Shown here: one piece after another, positions 10,191 to 24,720 of the stretch
Layout of the letters: every line of letters begins with the position of its first letter
Numbering within the stretch: the stretch's first letter is position 1
Assembly: GCA_964016885.1 (NCBI GenBank)
Contig: OZ024743.1
Coordinates: 181,021,152 to 181,085,151, forward strand
DNA from: Eledone cirrhosa
Lineage: Eukaryota; Mollusca; Cephalopoda; Octopoda; Eledonidae
Direction of reading: 5' to 3'
Length of the DNA stretch: 64,000 nucleotides
Notes under the pieces: generated by a model
Seen by the model: only the letters and a program-made list of their open reading frames with translations
What the model was told of the DNA's origin: nothing
The model's database searches: none
Made by a program: the position numbers and the translations under genes

Positions 10191-13100
10191 GTGCCACTCA
10201 TGCAGTCAGTTTTTGGAGTACCACTCTAATTGTGTCACTGATGCAGCCAGTTGTTGGAGTACCACTCTAGTTGTGCCACTGATGCAGCCAGTCTTTGGGT
10301 ACCACTCTAGTTGTGCCACTGATGCTGCCAGTTGTTCGAGTACCACTCTAGTTGTGCCACTGATGCAGTCAGTTGTTCGAGTACCACTCTAGTTGTGTCA
10401 CTGATACAGCCAGTTGTTGGAGTACCACTCTAGTTGTGCCACTGAGGCAGCAAGTTGTTGGAGTACCACTCTAGTTATGAAACTGATGCAGCCAGTTGTT
10501 GGAGTACCACTCTAGTTGTGCCACTGATGCAGGCAGTTGTTGGAGTACCACTCTAGTTGTGCCACTGATGCAGCCAGTTGTTGGAGTACCACTCTAGTTG
10601 TGCCACTGATGCAGCCAGTTTTTGGAGTACCACTCTAGTTGTGCCACTCATGCAGTCAGTTGTTGGAGTACCACTCTAGTTGTGCCACTGATGCCGCCAG
10701 TTGTTGGAGTACCACTCTAGTTGTGTCACTGATGCAGCCAGTTGTTGGAGTACCACTCTAGTTGTGTCACTGATGCAGCCAGTTGTTGGAGTACCACTCT
10801 AGTTGTGTCACTGATGCAGCCAGTCTTTGGGTACCACTCGAGTTGTGCCACTGATACGGCCAGTTGTTGCAATACCACTCTAGTTGTGCCACAGATGTAG
10901 CCAGTTGTTGGAGTACCCCTCTAGTTGTGCCACTGATGCAGCCAGTTGTTGGAGTACCCCTCAAGTTGTGCAACTGATGCAGCCTATTGTTGGAGCACCA
11001 CTCTAGTTGTGCCACTGATGCAGTCAATTGTTGGAGTACCACTCTAGTTGTGCCACAAATGCACTCAGTTGTTGGAGTACCACTCTAGTTGTGCAACTGA
11101 TGCAGCCATTTGTTGGAGTACCACTCTAGTTGTGCAATTGATGCAGTCAGTTGTTGCAGTACCACTCTAATTGTGCCACTGATGCAGCCAGTTGTTGGAG
11201 TACCACTCTAGTTGTGCCACTGATGCAGGCAGTTGTTGGAGTACCACTCTAATTGTGTCACTGATGCAGCCAGTTGTTGGAGTACCACTCTAGTTGTGCC
11301 ACTGATGCAGTCAGTTGTTGGAGTACCACTCTAGTTGTGCCACTGATGCAGCCAGTTGTTGGAGTACCACTCTAGTTGTGTCACTGATGCAGCCAGTTGT
11401 TGGAGTACCACTCTAGTTGTGTCACTGATGCAGCCAGTTGTTGGAGTACCACTCTAGTTGTGCCACTGATGCAGCCAGCTGTTTCAGTACCACTCTAGTT
11501 GTGCCACTGATGCAGCCAGTTGTTGCAGTACCACTCTAGTTGTGTCACAGATGCAGCCAGTTGTTGGAGTACCACTCTAGTTGTGTCACTGATGCCTGCC
11601 AGTTGTTGGAGTACCACTCTAGTTGTGCCACTGATGCAGCCAGTTGTTGGAGTACCACTCTAGTTGTGTCACTCATGCAGTCCGTTGTTGGAGTACCACT
11701 CTAGTTGTGCCTATGATGCAGCCAGTTGTTGGAGTACCACTCTAGTTGTGCCACTGATGCAGCCAGTTGTTGGAGTACAACTCTAATTGTGCCACTGATG
11801 CAGCCAGTTGTTGGAGTACCACTCTAGTTGTGCCACTGATGCAGTCAGTTATTGCAGTACCACTCTAGTTGTATCACTGATGCAGCCAGTTGTTGGAGTA
11901 CCACTCTAGTTGTGTCACTGATGAAGCCAGTTGTTGCAGTACCACTCTAGTTGTGCCACTGATGCAGCCAGTTGTTGGAGTACCACTCTAGTTGTATCAC
12001 TCATGCAGTCAGTTGTTGGAGTACCACTCTAGTTGTGCCTATGATGCAGCCAGTTGTTGGAGTACCACTCTAGTTGTGCCCCTCATGCAGTCAGTTTTTG
12101 GAGTACCACTCTAATTGAGTCACTGATGCAGCCAGTTGTTGGAGTACCACTCTAGTTGTGCCACTGATGCAGCCAGTCTTTGGGTACCACTCTAGCTGTG
12201 CCACTGATGCAGTCAGTTGTTCGAGTACCACTCTAGTTGTGTCACTGATACAGCCAGTTGTTGGAGTACCACTCTAGTTGTGCCACTGACGCAGCAAGTT
12301 GTTGGAGTACCACTCTAGTTATGAAACTGATGCAGCCAGTTGTTGGAGTACCACTCTAGTTGTGCCACTGATGCAGCCAGTTGTTGGAGTACCACTCTAG
12401 TTGTGCCACTGATGCAGCCAGTTGTTGGAGTACCAATCTAGTTGTGCCACTGATGCAGCCAGTTTTTGGAGTACCACTCTAGTTGTGCCACTCATGCAGT
12501 CAGTTGTTGGAGTACCACTCTAGTTGTGCCACTGATGCAGCCAGTTGTTGGAGTACCACTCTAGATGTGTCACTGAAGCAGCCAGTCGTTGGGTACCATT
12601 CTAGTCGTGCCACTGATGCAGCCTGTTGTTGGAGTACCATTCAAGTTGTGCCACTGATGCAGTCAGTTGTTGGAGTACCACTCTAGTTGTGCCTCTGATG
12701 CAGCCAGTTGTTGGAGTACCACTCTAGTTGTGCCACTGATGCAATCAGTTGCTGGAGTACCATTCTAATTGTGCAACTGCTGCAGCCAGTTGTTTGAGTA
12801 CCACTCTAGTTGTGCCACTGATGCAGCCAGTTGTTGGAGTACCACTCTAGTTGTGCCACTGATGCAGCCAGTTGTTGGAGTACCACTCTAGTTGTGCCAC
12901 TGATGCAGCCAGGTGTTACAGTACCACTCTTATTGTGTCAATGATGCAGCCAGCTGTTGGAGTACCACTCTAGTTGTGTCACTGATGCAGCCAGTCTTTG
13001 GGTACCACTCTAGTTGTGCCACTGATACAGCCAGTTGTTGGAATACCACTCTAGTTGTGTCACTGATGCAGCCATTTGTTGGAGTACCACTTTAGTTGTA

Positions 13101-16100
13101 CCACTGATGCAGCCAGTTGTTGAAGTACCACTCTAGATGTGCCACTGATGCAGCCAGTCGTTGGGTACCACACTAGTTGTTCCACTGATGCAGCCTGTTG
13201 TTGGAGCACCACTCTAGTTGTGCCACTGATGCAGTCAATTGTTGGAGTACCACTCTAGTTGTGCCACAAATGCACTCAGTTGTTGGAGTACCACTCTAGT
13301 TGTGCAACTGATGCAGCCATTTGTTGGAGTACCACTCTAGTTGTGCCATTGATGCAGTCAGTTGTTGGAGTACCACTCTAGTTGTGCCACTGATGCAGCC
13401 AGTTGTTGGAGTACCACTCTAGTTGTGTCACTGATGCAGCCAGTTGTTGGAGTACCACTCTAGTTGTGCCACTGATGCAGCCAGTTGTTAGAGTACCACT
13501 CTAGTTATGCCACTGATGCAGCCAGTTGTTGGAGTACCACTCTAGTTGTGCAACTGATACAGCCAGTCTTTGGGTACCACTCTAGTTGTGCCACTCATGC
13601 AGTCAGTTGTTGGAGTACCACTCTAGTTGTGCCACTGATGCCGCCAGTTGTTGGAGTACCACTCTAGTTGTGTCACTGATGCAGCCAGTTGTTGGAGTAC
13701 CACTCTAGTTGTGTCACTGATGCAGCCAGTTGTTGGAGTACCACTCTAGTTGTGTCACTGATGCAGCCAGTCTTTGGGTACCACTCGAGTTGTGCCACTG
13801 ATACGGCCAGTTGTTGCAATACCACTCTAGTTGTGCCACAGATGTAGCCAGTTGTTGGAGTACCCCTCTAGTTGTGCCACTGATGCAGCCAGTTGTTGGA
13901 GTACCCCTCTAGTTGTGCAATTGATGCAGCCTGTTGTTGGAGCACCACTCTAGTTGTGCCACTGATGCAGTCAATTGTTGGAGTACCACTCTAGTTGTGC
14001 CACAAATGCACTCAGTTGTTGGAGTACCACTCTAGTTGTGCAACTGATGCAGCCATTTGTTGGAGTACCACTCTAGTTGTGCAATTGATGCAGTCAGTTG
14101 TTGCAGTACCACTCTAATTGTGCCACTGATGCAGCCAGTTGTTGGAGTACCACTCTAGTTGTGCCACTGATGCAGTCAGTTGTTCGAGTACCACTCTAGT
14201 TGTGTCACTGATACAGCCAGTTGTTGGAGTACCACTCTAGTTGTGCCACTGAGGCAGCAAGTTGTTGGAGTACCACTCTAGTTATGAAACTGATGCAGCC
14301 AGTTGTTGGAGTACCACTCTAGTTGTGCCACTGATGCAGCCAGTTTTTGGAGTACCACTCTAGTTGTGCCACTGATGCAGTCAGTTGTTGGAGTACCACT
14401 CTAGTTGTGCCACTGATGCAGCCAGTTGTTGGAGTACCACTCTAGTTGTGTCACTGATGCAGCCAGTTGTTGGAGTACCACTCTAGTTGTGTCACTGATG
14501 CAGCCAGTTTTTGGAGTACCACTCTAGTTGTGCCACTGATGCAGCCAGCTGTTTCAGTACCACTCTAGTTGTGCCACTGATGCAGCCAGTTGTTGCAGTA
14601 CCACTCTAGTTGTGTCACAGATGCAGCCAGTTGTTGGAGTACCACTCTAGTTGTGTCACTGATGCAGCCAGTTGTTGGAGTACCACTCTAGTTGTGCCAC
14701 TGATGCAGCCAGTTGTTTCAGTACCACTCTAGTTGTGCCACTGATGCAGCCAGTTGTTGGAGTACCACTCTAGTTGTGTCACTCATGCAGTCCGTTGTTG
14801 GAGTACCACTCTAGTTGTGCCTATGATGCAGCCAGTTGTTGGAGTACCACTCTAGTTGTGCCACTGATGCAGCCAGTTGTTGGAGTACAACTCTAATTGT
14901 GCCACTGATGCAGCCAGTTGTTGGAGTACCACTCTAGTTGTGCCACTGATGCAGTCAGTTGTTGCAGTACCACTCTAGTTGTGCCACTGATGCAGCCAGT
15001 TGTTGGAGTACCACTCTAGTTGTGTCACTGATGAAGCCAGTTGTTGCAGTACCACTCTAGTTGTGCCACTGATGCAGCCAGTTGTTGGAGTACCACTCTA
15101 GTTGTGTCACTCATGCAGTCAGTTGTTGGAGTACCACTCTAGTTGTGCCTATGATGCAGCCAGTTGTTGGAGTACCACTCTAGTTGTGCCACTCATGCAG
15201 TCAGTTTTTGGAGTACCACTCTAATTGAGTCACTGATGCAGCCAGTTGTTGGAGTACCACTCTAGTTGTGCCACTGATGCAGCCAGTCTTTGGGTACCAC
15301 TCTAGTTGTGCCACTGATGCAGTCAGTTGTTCGAGTACCACTCTAGTTGTGTCACTGATACAGCCAGTTGTTGGAGTACCACTCTAGTTGTGCCACTGAG
15401 GCAGCAAGTTGTTGGAGTACCACTCTAGTTATGAAACTGATGCAGCCAGTTGTTGGAGTACCACTCTAGTTGTGCCACTGATGCAGCCAGTTGTTGGAGT
15501 ACCACTCTAGTTGTGCCACTGATGCAGCCAGTTGTTGGAGTACCAATCTAGTTGTGCCACTGATGCAGCCAGTTTTTGGAGTACCACTCTAGTTGTGCCA
15601 CTCATGCAGTCAGTTGTTGGAGTACCACTCTAGTTGTGCCACTGATGCAGCCAGTTGTTGGAGTACCACTCTAGATGTGTCACTGAAGCAGCCAGTCGTT
15701 GGGTACCACTCTAGTCGTGCCACTGATGCAGCCTGTTGTTGGAGTACCATTCAAGTTGTGCCACTGATGCAGTCAGTTGTTGGAGTACCACTCTAGTTGT
15801 GCCACTGATGCAGCCAGTTGTTGGAGTACCACTCTAGTTGTGCCACTGATGCAATCAGTTGCTGGAGTACCACTCTAATTGTGCAACTGCTGCAGCCAGT
15901 TGTTTGAGTACCACTCTATTTGTGCCACTGATGCAGCCAGTTGTTGGAGTACCACTCTAGTTGTGCCACTGATGCAGCCAGTTGTTGGAGTACCACTCTA
16001 GTTGTGCCACTGATGCAGCCAGGTGTTACAGTACCACTCTAGTTGTGTCAATGATGCAGCCAGCTGTTGGAGTACCACTCTAGTTGTGTCACTGATGCAG

Positions 16101-19100
16101 CCAGTCTTTGGGTACCACTCTAGTTGTGCCACTGATACAGCCAGTTGTTGGAATACCACTCTAGTTGTGTCACTGATGCAGCCATTTGTTGGAGTACCAC
16201 TTTAGTTGTACCACTGATGCAGCCAGTTGTTGAAGTACCACTCTAGATGTGCCACTGATGCAGCCAGTCGTTGGGTACCACACTAGTTGTTCCACTGATG
16301 CAGCCTGTTGTTGGAGCACCACTCTAGTTGTGCCACTGATGCAGTCAATTGTTGGAGTACCACTCTAGTTGTGCCACAAATGCACTCAGTTGTTGGAGTA
16401 CCACTCTAGTTGTGCAACTGATGCAGCCAGTTGTTGGAGTACCACTCTAGTTGTGCCACTGATGCAGCCAGTTGTTGGAGTTCCACTCTAGTTGTGCCAC
16501 TGATACAGCCAGTCTTTGGGTACCACTCTAGTTGTGCCACTGATACAGCCAGTTGTTGGAGTACCACTCTAGTTGTGCAACTGCTGCAGCCAGTTGCTGG
16601 AGTACCACTCTAGTTGTGTCACTGATGCAGCCAGTTGTTGGAGTACCACTCTAGTTGTGCCACTGATGCAGCCAGTTGTTGGTGTACCACTCTAGGTGTG
16701 TCACTGATGCAGCCAGTTGTTGGAGTACCACTCTAGTTGTGCCACTGATGCAGCCAGTTGTTGGAGTACCATTCTAGTTGTGCCACTGATGCAGTCAGTT
16801 GTTGGAGTACCACTCTAATTGTGCCCCTGATGCAGCCAGTTGTTGGAGTACCACTCTAGTTGTGCCACTGATACAGCCAGTCTTTGGGTACCACTCTAGT
16901 TGTGCCACTGATACAGCCAGTTGTTGGAGTACCACTCTAGTTGTGCAACTGATGCAGCCAGTTGCTGGAGTACCACTCTATTTGTGTCACTGATGCAGCC
17001 AGTTGTTGGAGTACCACTCTAGTTGTGTCACTGATGCAGCCAGTTGTTGGAGTACCACTCTAGTTGTGCGACTGATGCAGCCAGTTGTTGGAGTATCACT
17101 CTAGTTGTGCCACTGATGCAGTCAGTTGTTGGAGTACCACTCTAGTTGTGCCCCTGATGCAGCCAGTTGTTGGAGTACCACTCTAGTTGTGCCACTGATG
17201 CAGCCAGTCGTTGGGTACCACTCTAGTTGTGCCACTGATGCAGCCTGTTGTTTCAGTACCACTCTAGTTGTGCCACTGATGCAGTCAGTTGTTTGAGTAC
17301 CACTCTAGTTGTGCCACAAATGCCTCTCAGTTGTTGGATTACCACTCTAGTTGTGCCACTGATAAAGCCAGTTGTTGGAGTACCACTCTAGTTGTGCCAC
17401 TGATGCAGCCAATTGTTGGAGTACCACTCTAGTTGTGCCACTGATGCAGCCAGTTGTTGGAGTACAACTCTAGTTGTGCTACTGATGCAGCCAGTCGTTT
17501 TGTTCCACTCTAGTTGTGCCACTGATGCAGTCAGTTGTTGGAGTACCACTCTAGTTGTGCCACAGATGTAGCCAGTTGTTGGAGTACCACTCTAGTTGTG
17601 CCACTGATGCAGCCAGTTGTTGGAGTACCACTCTAGTTGTGCCACTGATGCAGCCAGTTGTTGGAGTACCACTCTAGTTGTGCAACTGATACAGCCAGTC
17701 TTTGGGTACCACTCTAGTTGTGCCACTCATGCAGTCAGTTGTTGGAGTACCACTCTAGTTGTGCCACTGATGCCGCCAGTTGTTGGAGTACCACTCTAGT
17801 TGTGTCACTGATGCAGCCAGTTGTTGGAGTACCACTCTAGTTGTGTCACTGATGCAGCCAGTTGTTGGAGTACCACTCTAGTTGTGTCACTGATGCAGCC
17901 AGTCTTTGGGTACCACTCGAGTTGTGCCACTGATACGGCCAGTTGTTGCAATACCACTCTAGTTGTGCCACAGATGTAGCCAGTTGTTGGAGTACCCCTC
18001 TAGTTGTGCCACTGATGCAGCCAGTTGTTGGAGTACCCCTCTAGTTGTGCAATTGATGCAGCCTGTTGTTGGAGCACCACTCTAGTTGTGCCACTGATGC
18101 AGTCAATTGTTGGAGTACCACTCTAGTTGTGCCACAAATGCACTCAGTTGTTGGAGTACCACTCTAGTTGTGCAACTGATGCAGCCATTTGTTGGAGTAC
18201 CACTCTAGTTGTGCAATTGATGCAGTCAGTTGTTGCAGTACCACTCTAATTGTGCCACTGATGCAGCCAGTTGTTGGAGTACCACTCTAGTTGTGCCACT
18301 GATGCAGCCAGTTGTTGGAGTACCACTCTAGTTGTGTCACTGATGCAGCCAGTTGTTGGAGTACCACTCTAGTTGTGCCACTGATGCAGCCAGTTGTTGC
18401 AGTACCACTCTAGTTGTGCCACTGATGCAGCCAGTTGTTGGAGTACCACTCTAGTTGTGTCACTCATGCAGTCAGTTGTTGGAGTACCACTCTAGTTGTG
18501 CATATGATGCAGCCAGTTGTTGGAGTACCACTCTAGTTGTGCCACTGATGCAGTCAGTTGTTCGAGTACCACTCTAGTTGTGTCACTGATACAGCCAGTT
18601 GTTGGAGTACCACTCTAGTTGTGCCACTGAGGCAGCAAGTTGTTGGAGTACCACTCTAGTTATGAAACTGATGCAGCCAGTTGTTGGAGTACCACTCTAG
18701 TTGTGCCACTGATGCAGCCAGTTTTTGGAGTACCACTCTAGTTGTGCCACTGATGCAGTCAGTTGTTGGAGTACCACTCTAGTTGTGCCACTGATGCAGC
18801 CAGTTGTTGGAGTACCACTCTAGTTGTGTCACTGATGCAGCCAGTTGTTGGAGTACCACTCTAGTTGTGTCACTGATGCAGCCAGTTTTTGGAGTACCAC
18901 TCTAGTTGTGCCACTGATGCAGCCAGCTGTTTCAGTACCACTCTAGTTGTGCCACTGATGCAGCCAGTTGTTGCAGTACCACTCTAGTTGTGTCACAGAT
19001 GCAGCCAGTTGTTGGAGTACCACTCTAGTTGTGTCACTGATGCAGCCAGTTGTTGGAGTACCACTCTAGTTGTGCCACTGATGCAGCCAGTTGTTTCAGT

Positions 19101-22100
19101 ACCACTCTAGTTGTGCCACTGATGCAGCCAGTTGTTGGAGTACCACTCTAGTTGTGTCACTCATGCAGTCCGTTGTTGGAGTACCACTCTAGTTGTGCCT
19201 ATGATGCAGCCAGTTGTTGGAGTACCACTCTAGTTGTGCCACTGATGCAGCCAGTTGTTGGAGTACAACTCTAATTGTGCCACTGATGCAGCCAGTTGTT
19301 GGAGTACCACTCTAGTTGTGCCACTGATGCAGTCAGTTGTTGCAGTACCACTCTAGTTGTGCCACTGATGCAGCCAGTTGTTGGAGTACCACTCTAGTTG
19401 TGTCACTGATGAAGCCAGTTGTTGCAGTACCACTCTAGTTGTGCCACTGATGCAGCCAGTTGTTGGAGTACCACTCTAGTTGTGTCACTCATGCAGTCAG
19501 TTGTTGGAGTACCACTCTAGTTGTGCCTATGATGCAGCCAGTTGTTGGAGTACCACTCTAGTTGTGCCACTCATGCAGTCAGTTTTTGGAGTACCACTCT
19601 AATTGAGTCACTGATGCAGCCAGTTGTTGGAGTACCACTATAGTTGTGCCACTGATGCAGCCAGTCTTTGGGTACCACTCTAGTTGTGCCACTGATGCAG
19701 TCAGTTGTTCGAGTACCACTCTAGTTGTGTCACTGATACAGCCAGTTGTTGGAGTACCACTCTAGTTGTGCCACTGAGGCAGCAAGTTGTTGGAGTACCA
19801 CTCTAGTTATGAAACTGATGCAGCCAGTTGTTGGAGTACCACTCTAGTTGTGCCACTGATGCAGCCAGTTGTTGGAGTACCACTCTAGTTGTGCCACTGA
19901 TGCAGCCAGTTGTTGGAGTACCAATCTAGTTGTGCCACTGATGCAGCCAGTTTTTGGAGTACCACTCTAGTTGTGCCACTCATGCAGTCAGTTGTTGGAG
20001 TACCACTCTAGTTGTGCCACTGATGCAGCCAGTTGTTGGAGTACCACTCTAGATGTGTCACTGAAGCAGCCAGTCGTTGGGTACCACTCTAGTCGTGCCA
20101 CTGATGCAGCCTGTTGTTGGAGTACCATTCAAGTTGTGCCACTGATGCAGTCAGTTGTTGGAGTACCACTCTAGTTGTGCCACTGATGCAGCCAGTTGTT
20201 GGAGTACCACTCTAGTTGTGCCACTGATGCAATCAGTTGCTGGAGTACCACTCTAATTGTGCAACTGCTGCAGCCAGTTGTTTGAGTACCACTCTATTTG
20301 TGCCACTGATGCAGCCAGTTGTTGGAGTACCACTCTAGTTGTGCCACTGATGCAGCCAGTTGTTGGAGTACCACTCTAGTTGTGCCACTGATGCAGCCAG
20401 GTGTTACAGTACCACTCTAGTTGTGTCAATGATGCAGCCAGCTGTTGGAGTACCACTCTAGTTGTGTCACTGATGCAGCCAGTCTTTGGGTACCACTCTA
20501 GTTGTGCCACTGATACAGCCAGTTGTTGGAATACCACTCTAGTTGTGTCACTGATGCAGCCATTTGTTGGAGTACCACTTTAGTTGTACCACTGATGCAG
20601 CCAGTTGTTGAAGTACCACTCTAGATGTGCCACTGATGCAGCCAGTCGTTGGGTACCACACTAGTTGTTCCACTGATGCAGCCTGTTGTTGGAGCACCAC
20701 TCTAGTTGTGCCACTGATGCAGTCAATTGTTGGAGTACCACTCTAGTTGTGCCACAAATGCACTCAGTTGTTGGAGTACCACTCTAGTTGTGCAACTGAT
20801 GCAGCCAGTTGTTGGAGTACCACTCTAGTTGTGCCACTGATGCAGCCAGTTGTTGGAGTTCCACTCTAGTTGTGCCACTGATACAGCCAGTCTTTGGGTA
20901 CCACTCTAGTTGTGCCACTGATACAGCCAGTTGCTGGAGTACCACTCTAGTTGTGCAACTGCTGCAGCCAGTTGCTGGAGTACCACTCTAGTTGTGTCAC
21001 TGATGCAGCCAGTTGTTGGAGTACCACTCTAGTTGTGCCACTGATGCAGCCAGTTGTTGGTGTACCACTCTAGGTGTGTCACTGATGCAGCCAGTTGTTG
21101 GAGTACCACTCTAGTTGTGCCACTGATGCAGCCAGTTGTTGGAGTACCATTCTAGTTGTGCCACTGATGCAGTCAGTTGTTGGAGTACCACTCTAATTGT
21201 GCCCCTGATGCAGCCAGTTGTTGGAGTACCACTCTAGTTGTGCCACTGATACAGCCAGTCTTTGGGTACCACTCTAGTTGTGCCACTGATACAGCCAGTT
21301 GTTGGAGTACCACTCTAGTTGTGCAACTGATGCAGCCAGTTGCTGGAGTACCACTCTATTTGTGTCACTGATGCAGCCAGTTGTTGGAGTACCACTCTAG
21401 TTGTGTCACTGATGCAGCCAGTTGTTGGAGTACCACTCTAGTTGTGCGACTGATGCAGCCAGTTGTTGGAGTATCACTCTAGTTGTGCCACTGATGCAGT
21501 CAGTTGTTGGAGTACCACTCTAGTTGTGCCCCTGATGCAGCCAGTTGTTGGAGTACCACTCTAGTTGTGCCACTGATGCAGCCAGTCGTTGGGTACCACT
21601 CTAGTTGTGCCACTGATGCAGCCTGTTGTTTCAGTACCACTCTAGTTGTGCCACTGATGCAGTCAGTTGTTTGAGTACCACTCTATTTGTGCCACAAATG
21701 CCTCTCAGTTGTTGGATTACCACTCTAGTTGTGCCACTGATAAAGCCAGTTGTTGGAGTACCACTCTAGTTGTGCCACTGATGCAGCCAATTGTTGGAGT
21801 ACCACTCTAGTTGTGCCACTGATGCAGCCAGTTGTTGGAGTACAACTCTAGTTGTGCTACTGATGCAGCCAGTCGTTTTGTTCCACTCTAGTTGTGCCAC
21901 TGATGCAGCCAGTTGTTGGAGTACCACTCTAGTTGTGCCACTGATGCAGTCAGTTGTTGGAGTACCACTCTAGTTGTGCCACAGATGTAGCCAGTTGTTG
22001 GAGTACCACTCTAGTTGTGCCACTGATGCAGCCAGTTGTTGGAGTACCACTCTAGTTGTGCAACTGATGCAGCCAGTTGTTGGAGTACCACTCTAGATGT

Positions 22101-23620
22101 GCCACTGATGCAGCCAGTCGTTGGTTACCACTCTAGTTGTTCCACTGATGCAGCGTGTTGTTGGAGCACCACTCTAGTTGTGCCACTGATGCAGTCAATT
22201 GTTGGACTACCACTCTAGTTGTGCCACAAATGCACTCAGTTGTTCGAGTACCACTCTAGTTGTGCCACTGATGCAGCCAGTTGTTGGAGTACCACTCTAG
22301 TTGTGCCACTGATGCAGCCAGTTGTTGGAGTACCACTCTAGTTGTGCCACTGATGCAGCCAGTTGTTGGAGTACCACTCTAGTTGTGCCACTGATGCAGC
22401 CAGTCTGTGGGTACCACTCTAGTTGTGCCACTGATACAGCCAGTTGTTGGAATACCACTCTAGTTTTGCCACAGATGTAGCCACTTGTAGGAGTACCACT
22501 CTAGTTGTGCCGCTGATGCAGCCAGTTGTTGGAGTACCACTCTAGTTGTGCCACTGATGCCGTCAATTGTTGGAGTACCACTCTAGTTGTGCCACAAATG
22601 CACTCAGTTGTTGGAGTACCATTCTAGTTGTGCCACTGATGCAGCCAGTTGTTGGGGTGCCACTCTAGTTGTGCCACTGATGCAGCCAGTTGTTGGAGTA
22701 CCTCTCTAGTTGTGCCACTGATGCAGCCACTTGTTGGAGTACCACTCTAATTGTGCCACTGATGCAGTCAATTGTTGGAGTACCACTCTAGTTGTGCCAC
22801 AAATGCACTCAGTTGTTGGAGTACCACTCTAGTTGTGCAACTGATGCAGCCAGTTGTTGGAGTACCACTCTAGTTGTGCCATTGATGCAGTCAGTTGTTG
22901 CAGTACCACTCTAATTGTGCCACTGATGCAGCCAGTTGTTGGATTACCACTCTAGTTGTGCCACTGATGCAGCCAGTTGTTGGAGTACCACTCTAGTTGT
23001 GCCACTGATGCAGCCAGTTGTTGGAGTACAACTCTAATTGTGCCACTGATGCAGCCAGTTGTTGGAGTACCACTCTAGTTGTGCCACTGATGCAGTCAGT
23101 TGTTGCAGTACCACTCTAGTTGTGCCACTGATGCAGCCAGTTGTTGGAGTACCACTCTAGTTGTGTCACTGATGAAGCCAGTTGTTGCAGTACCACTCTA
23201 GTTGTGCCACTGATGCAGCCAGTTGTTGGAGTACCACTCTAGTTGTGTCACTCATGCAGTCAGTTGTTGGAGTACCACTCTAGTTGTGCCTATGATGCAG
23301 CCAGTTGTTGGAGTACCACTCTAGTTGTGCCACTCATGCAGTCAGTTTTTGGAGTACCACTCTAATTGAGTCACTGATGCAGCCAGTTGTTGGAGTACCA
23401 CTCTAGTTGTGCCACTGATGCAGCCAGTCTTTGGGTACCACTCTAGTTGTGCCACTGATGCAGCCAGTTGTTGGAGTACCACTCTAGATGTGTCACTGAA
23501 GCAGCCAGTCGTTGGGTACCACTCTAGTCGTGCCACTGATGCAGCCTGTTGTTGGAGTACCATTCAAGTTGTGCCACTGATGCAGTCAGTTGTTGGAGTA
23601 CCACTCTAGTTGTGCCACTG
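10191..23620 (+). repeat. 3.1-4.4-kb higher-order repeat domain
   Basis: The rare variant CTAATTGAGTCAC occurs at 12111, 15221, 19599 and 23362, spacings 3,110, 4,378 and 3,763 bp. Between 14.15 and 17.53 kb every marker I checked recurs exactly 4,378 bp later, up to about 21.9 kb. Just upstream, 13.4-14.1 kb matches 17.6-18.3 kb at 4,132 bp. The block has therefore been copied at least three times with unit-scale length changes. Confidence 0.8.
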
Positions 23621-24720
23621 ATGCAGCCAGTTGTTGGAGTACCACTCTAGTTGTGTCACTGATACAGCCAGTTGTTGGAGTACCACTCTAGTTGTGCCAC
23701 TGATGCAGTCAGTTGTTCGAGTACCACTCTAGTTGTGTCACTGATACAGCCAGTTGTTGGAGTACCACTCTATTTGTGTCACTGATGCAGCCAGTTTTTG
23801 GAGTAACACTCTAGTTGTGCCACTGAGGCAGCCAGTTGTTGGAGTACCACTCTAGTTGTGCAACTGATGCAGCCAGTTGTTGGAGTACCACTCTAGTTGT
23901 GCCACTGATGCAGCCAGTTGTTGGAGTACCACTCTAGTTGTGCCACTGATACAGCCAGTCTTTGTGTACCACTCTAGTTGTGCCACTGATACAGCCAGTT
24001 GTTGGAGTACCACTCTAGTTGTGCAACTGCTGCAACCAGTTGCTGGAGTACCACTCTAGTTGTGTCACTGATGCAGCCAGTTGTTGGAGTACCACTCTAG
24101 TTGTGCCACTGATGCAGCCAGTTGTTGGTGTACCACTCTAGGTGTGTCACTGATGCAGCCAGTTGTTGGAGTACCACTCTAGTTGTGCCACTGATGCAGC
24201 CAGTTGTTGGAGTACCATTCTAGTTGTGCCACTGATGCAGTCAGTTGTTGGAGTACCACTCTAATTGTGCCCCTGATGCAGCCAGTTGTTGGAGTACCAC
24301 TCTAGTTGTGCCACTGATACAGCCAGTCTTTGGGTACCACTCTAGTTGTGCCACTGATACAGCCAGTTGTTGGAGTACCACTGTAGTTGTGCAACTGATG
24401 CAGCCAGTTGCTGGAGTACCACTCTATTTGTGTCACTAATGCAGCCAGTTGTTGGAGTACCACTCTAGTTGTGTCACTGATGCAGCCAGTTGTTGGAGTA
24501 CCACTCTAGTTGTGCGACTGATGCAGCCAGTTGTTGGAGTATCACTCTAGTTGTGCCACTGATGCAGTCAGTTGTTGGAGTACCACTCTAGTTGTGCCCC
24601 TGATGCAGCCAGTTCTTGGAGTACCACTCTAGTTGTGCCACTGATGCAGCCAGTCGTTGGGTACCACTCTAGTTGTGCCACTGATGCAGTCAGTTGTTGG
24701 AGTACCACTCTAGTTGTGCC

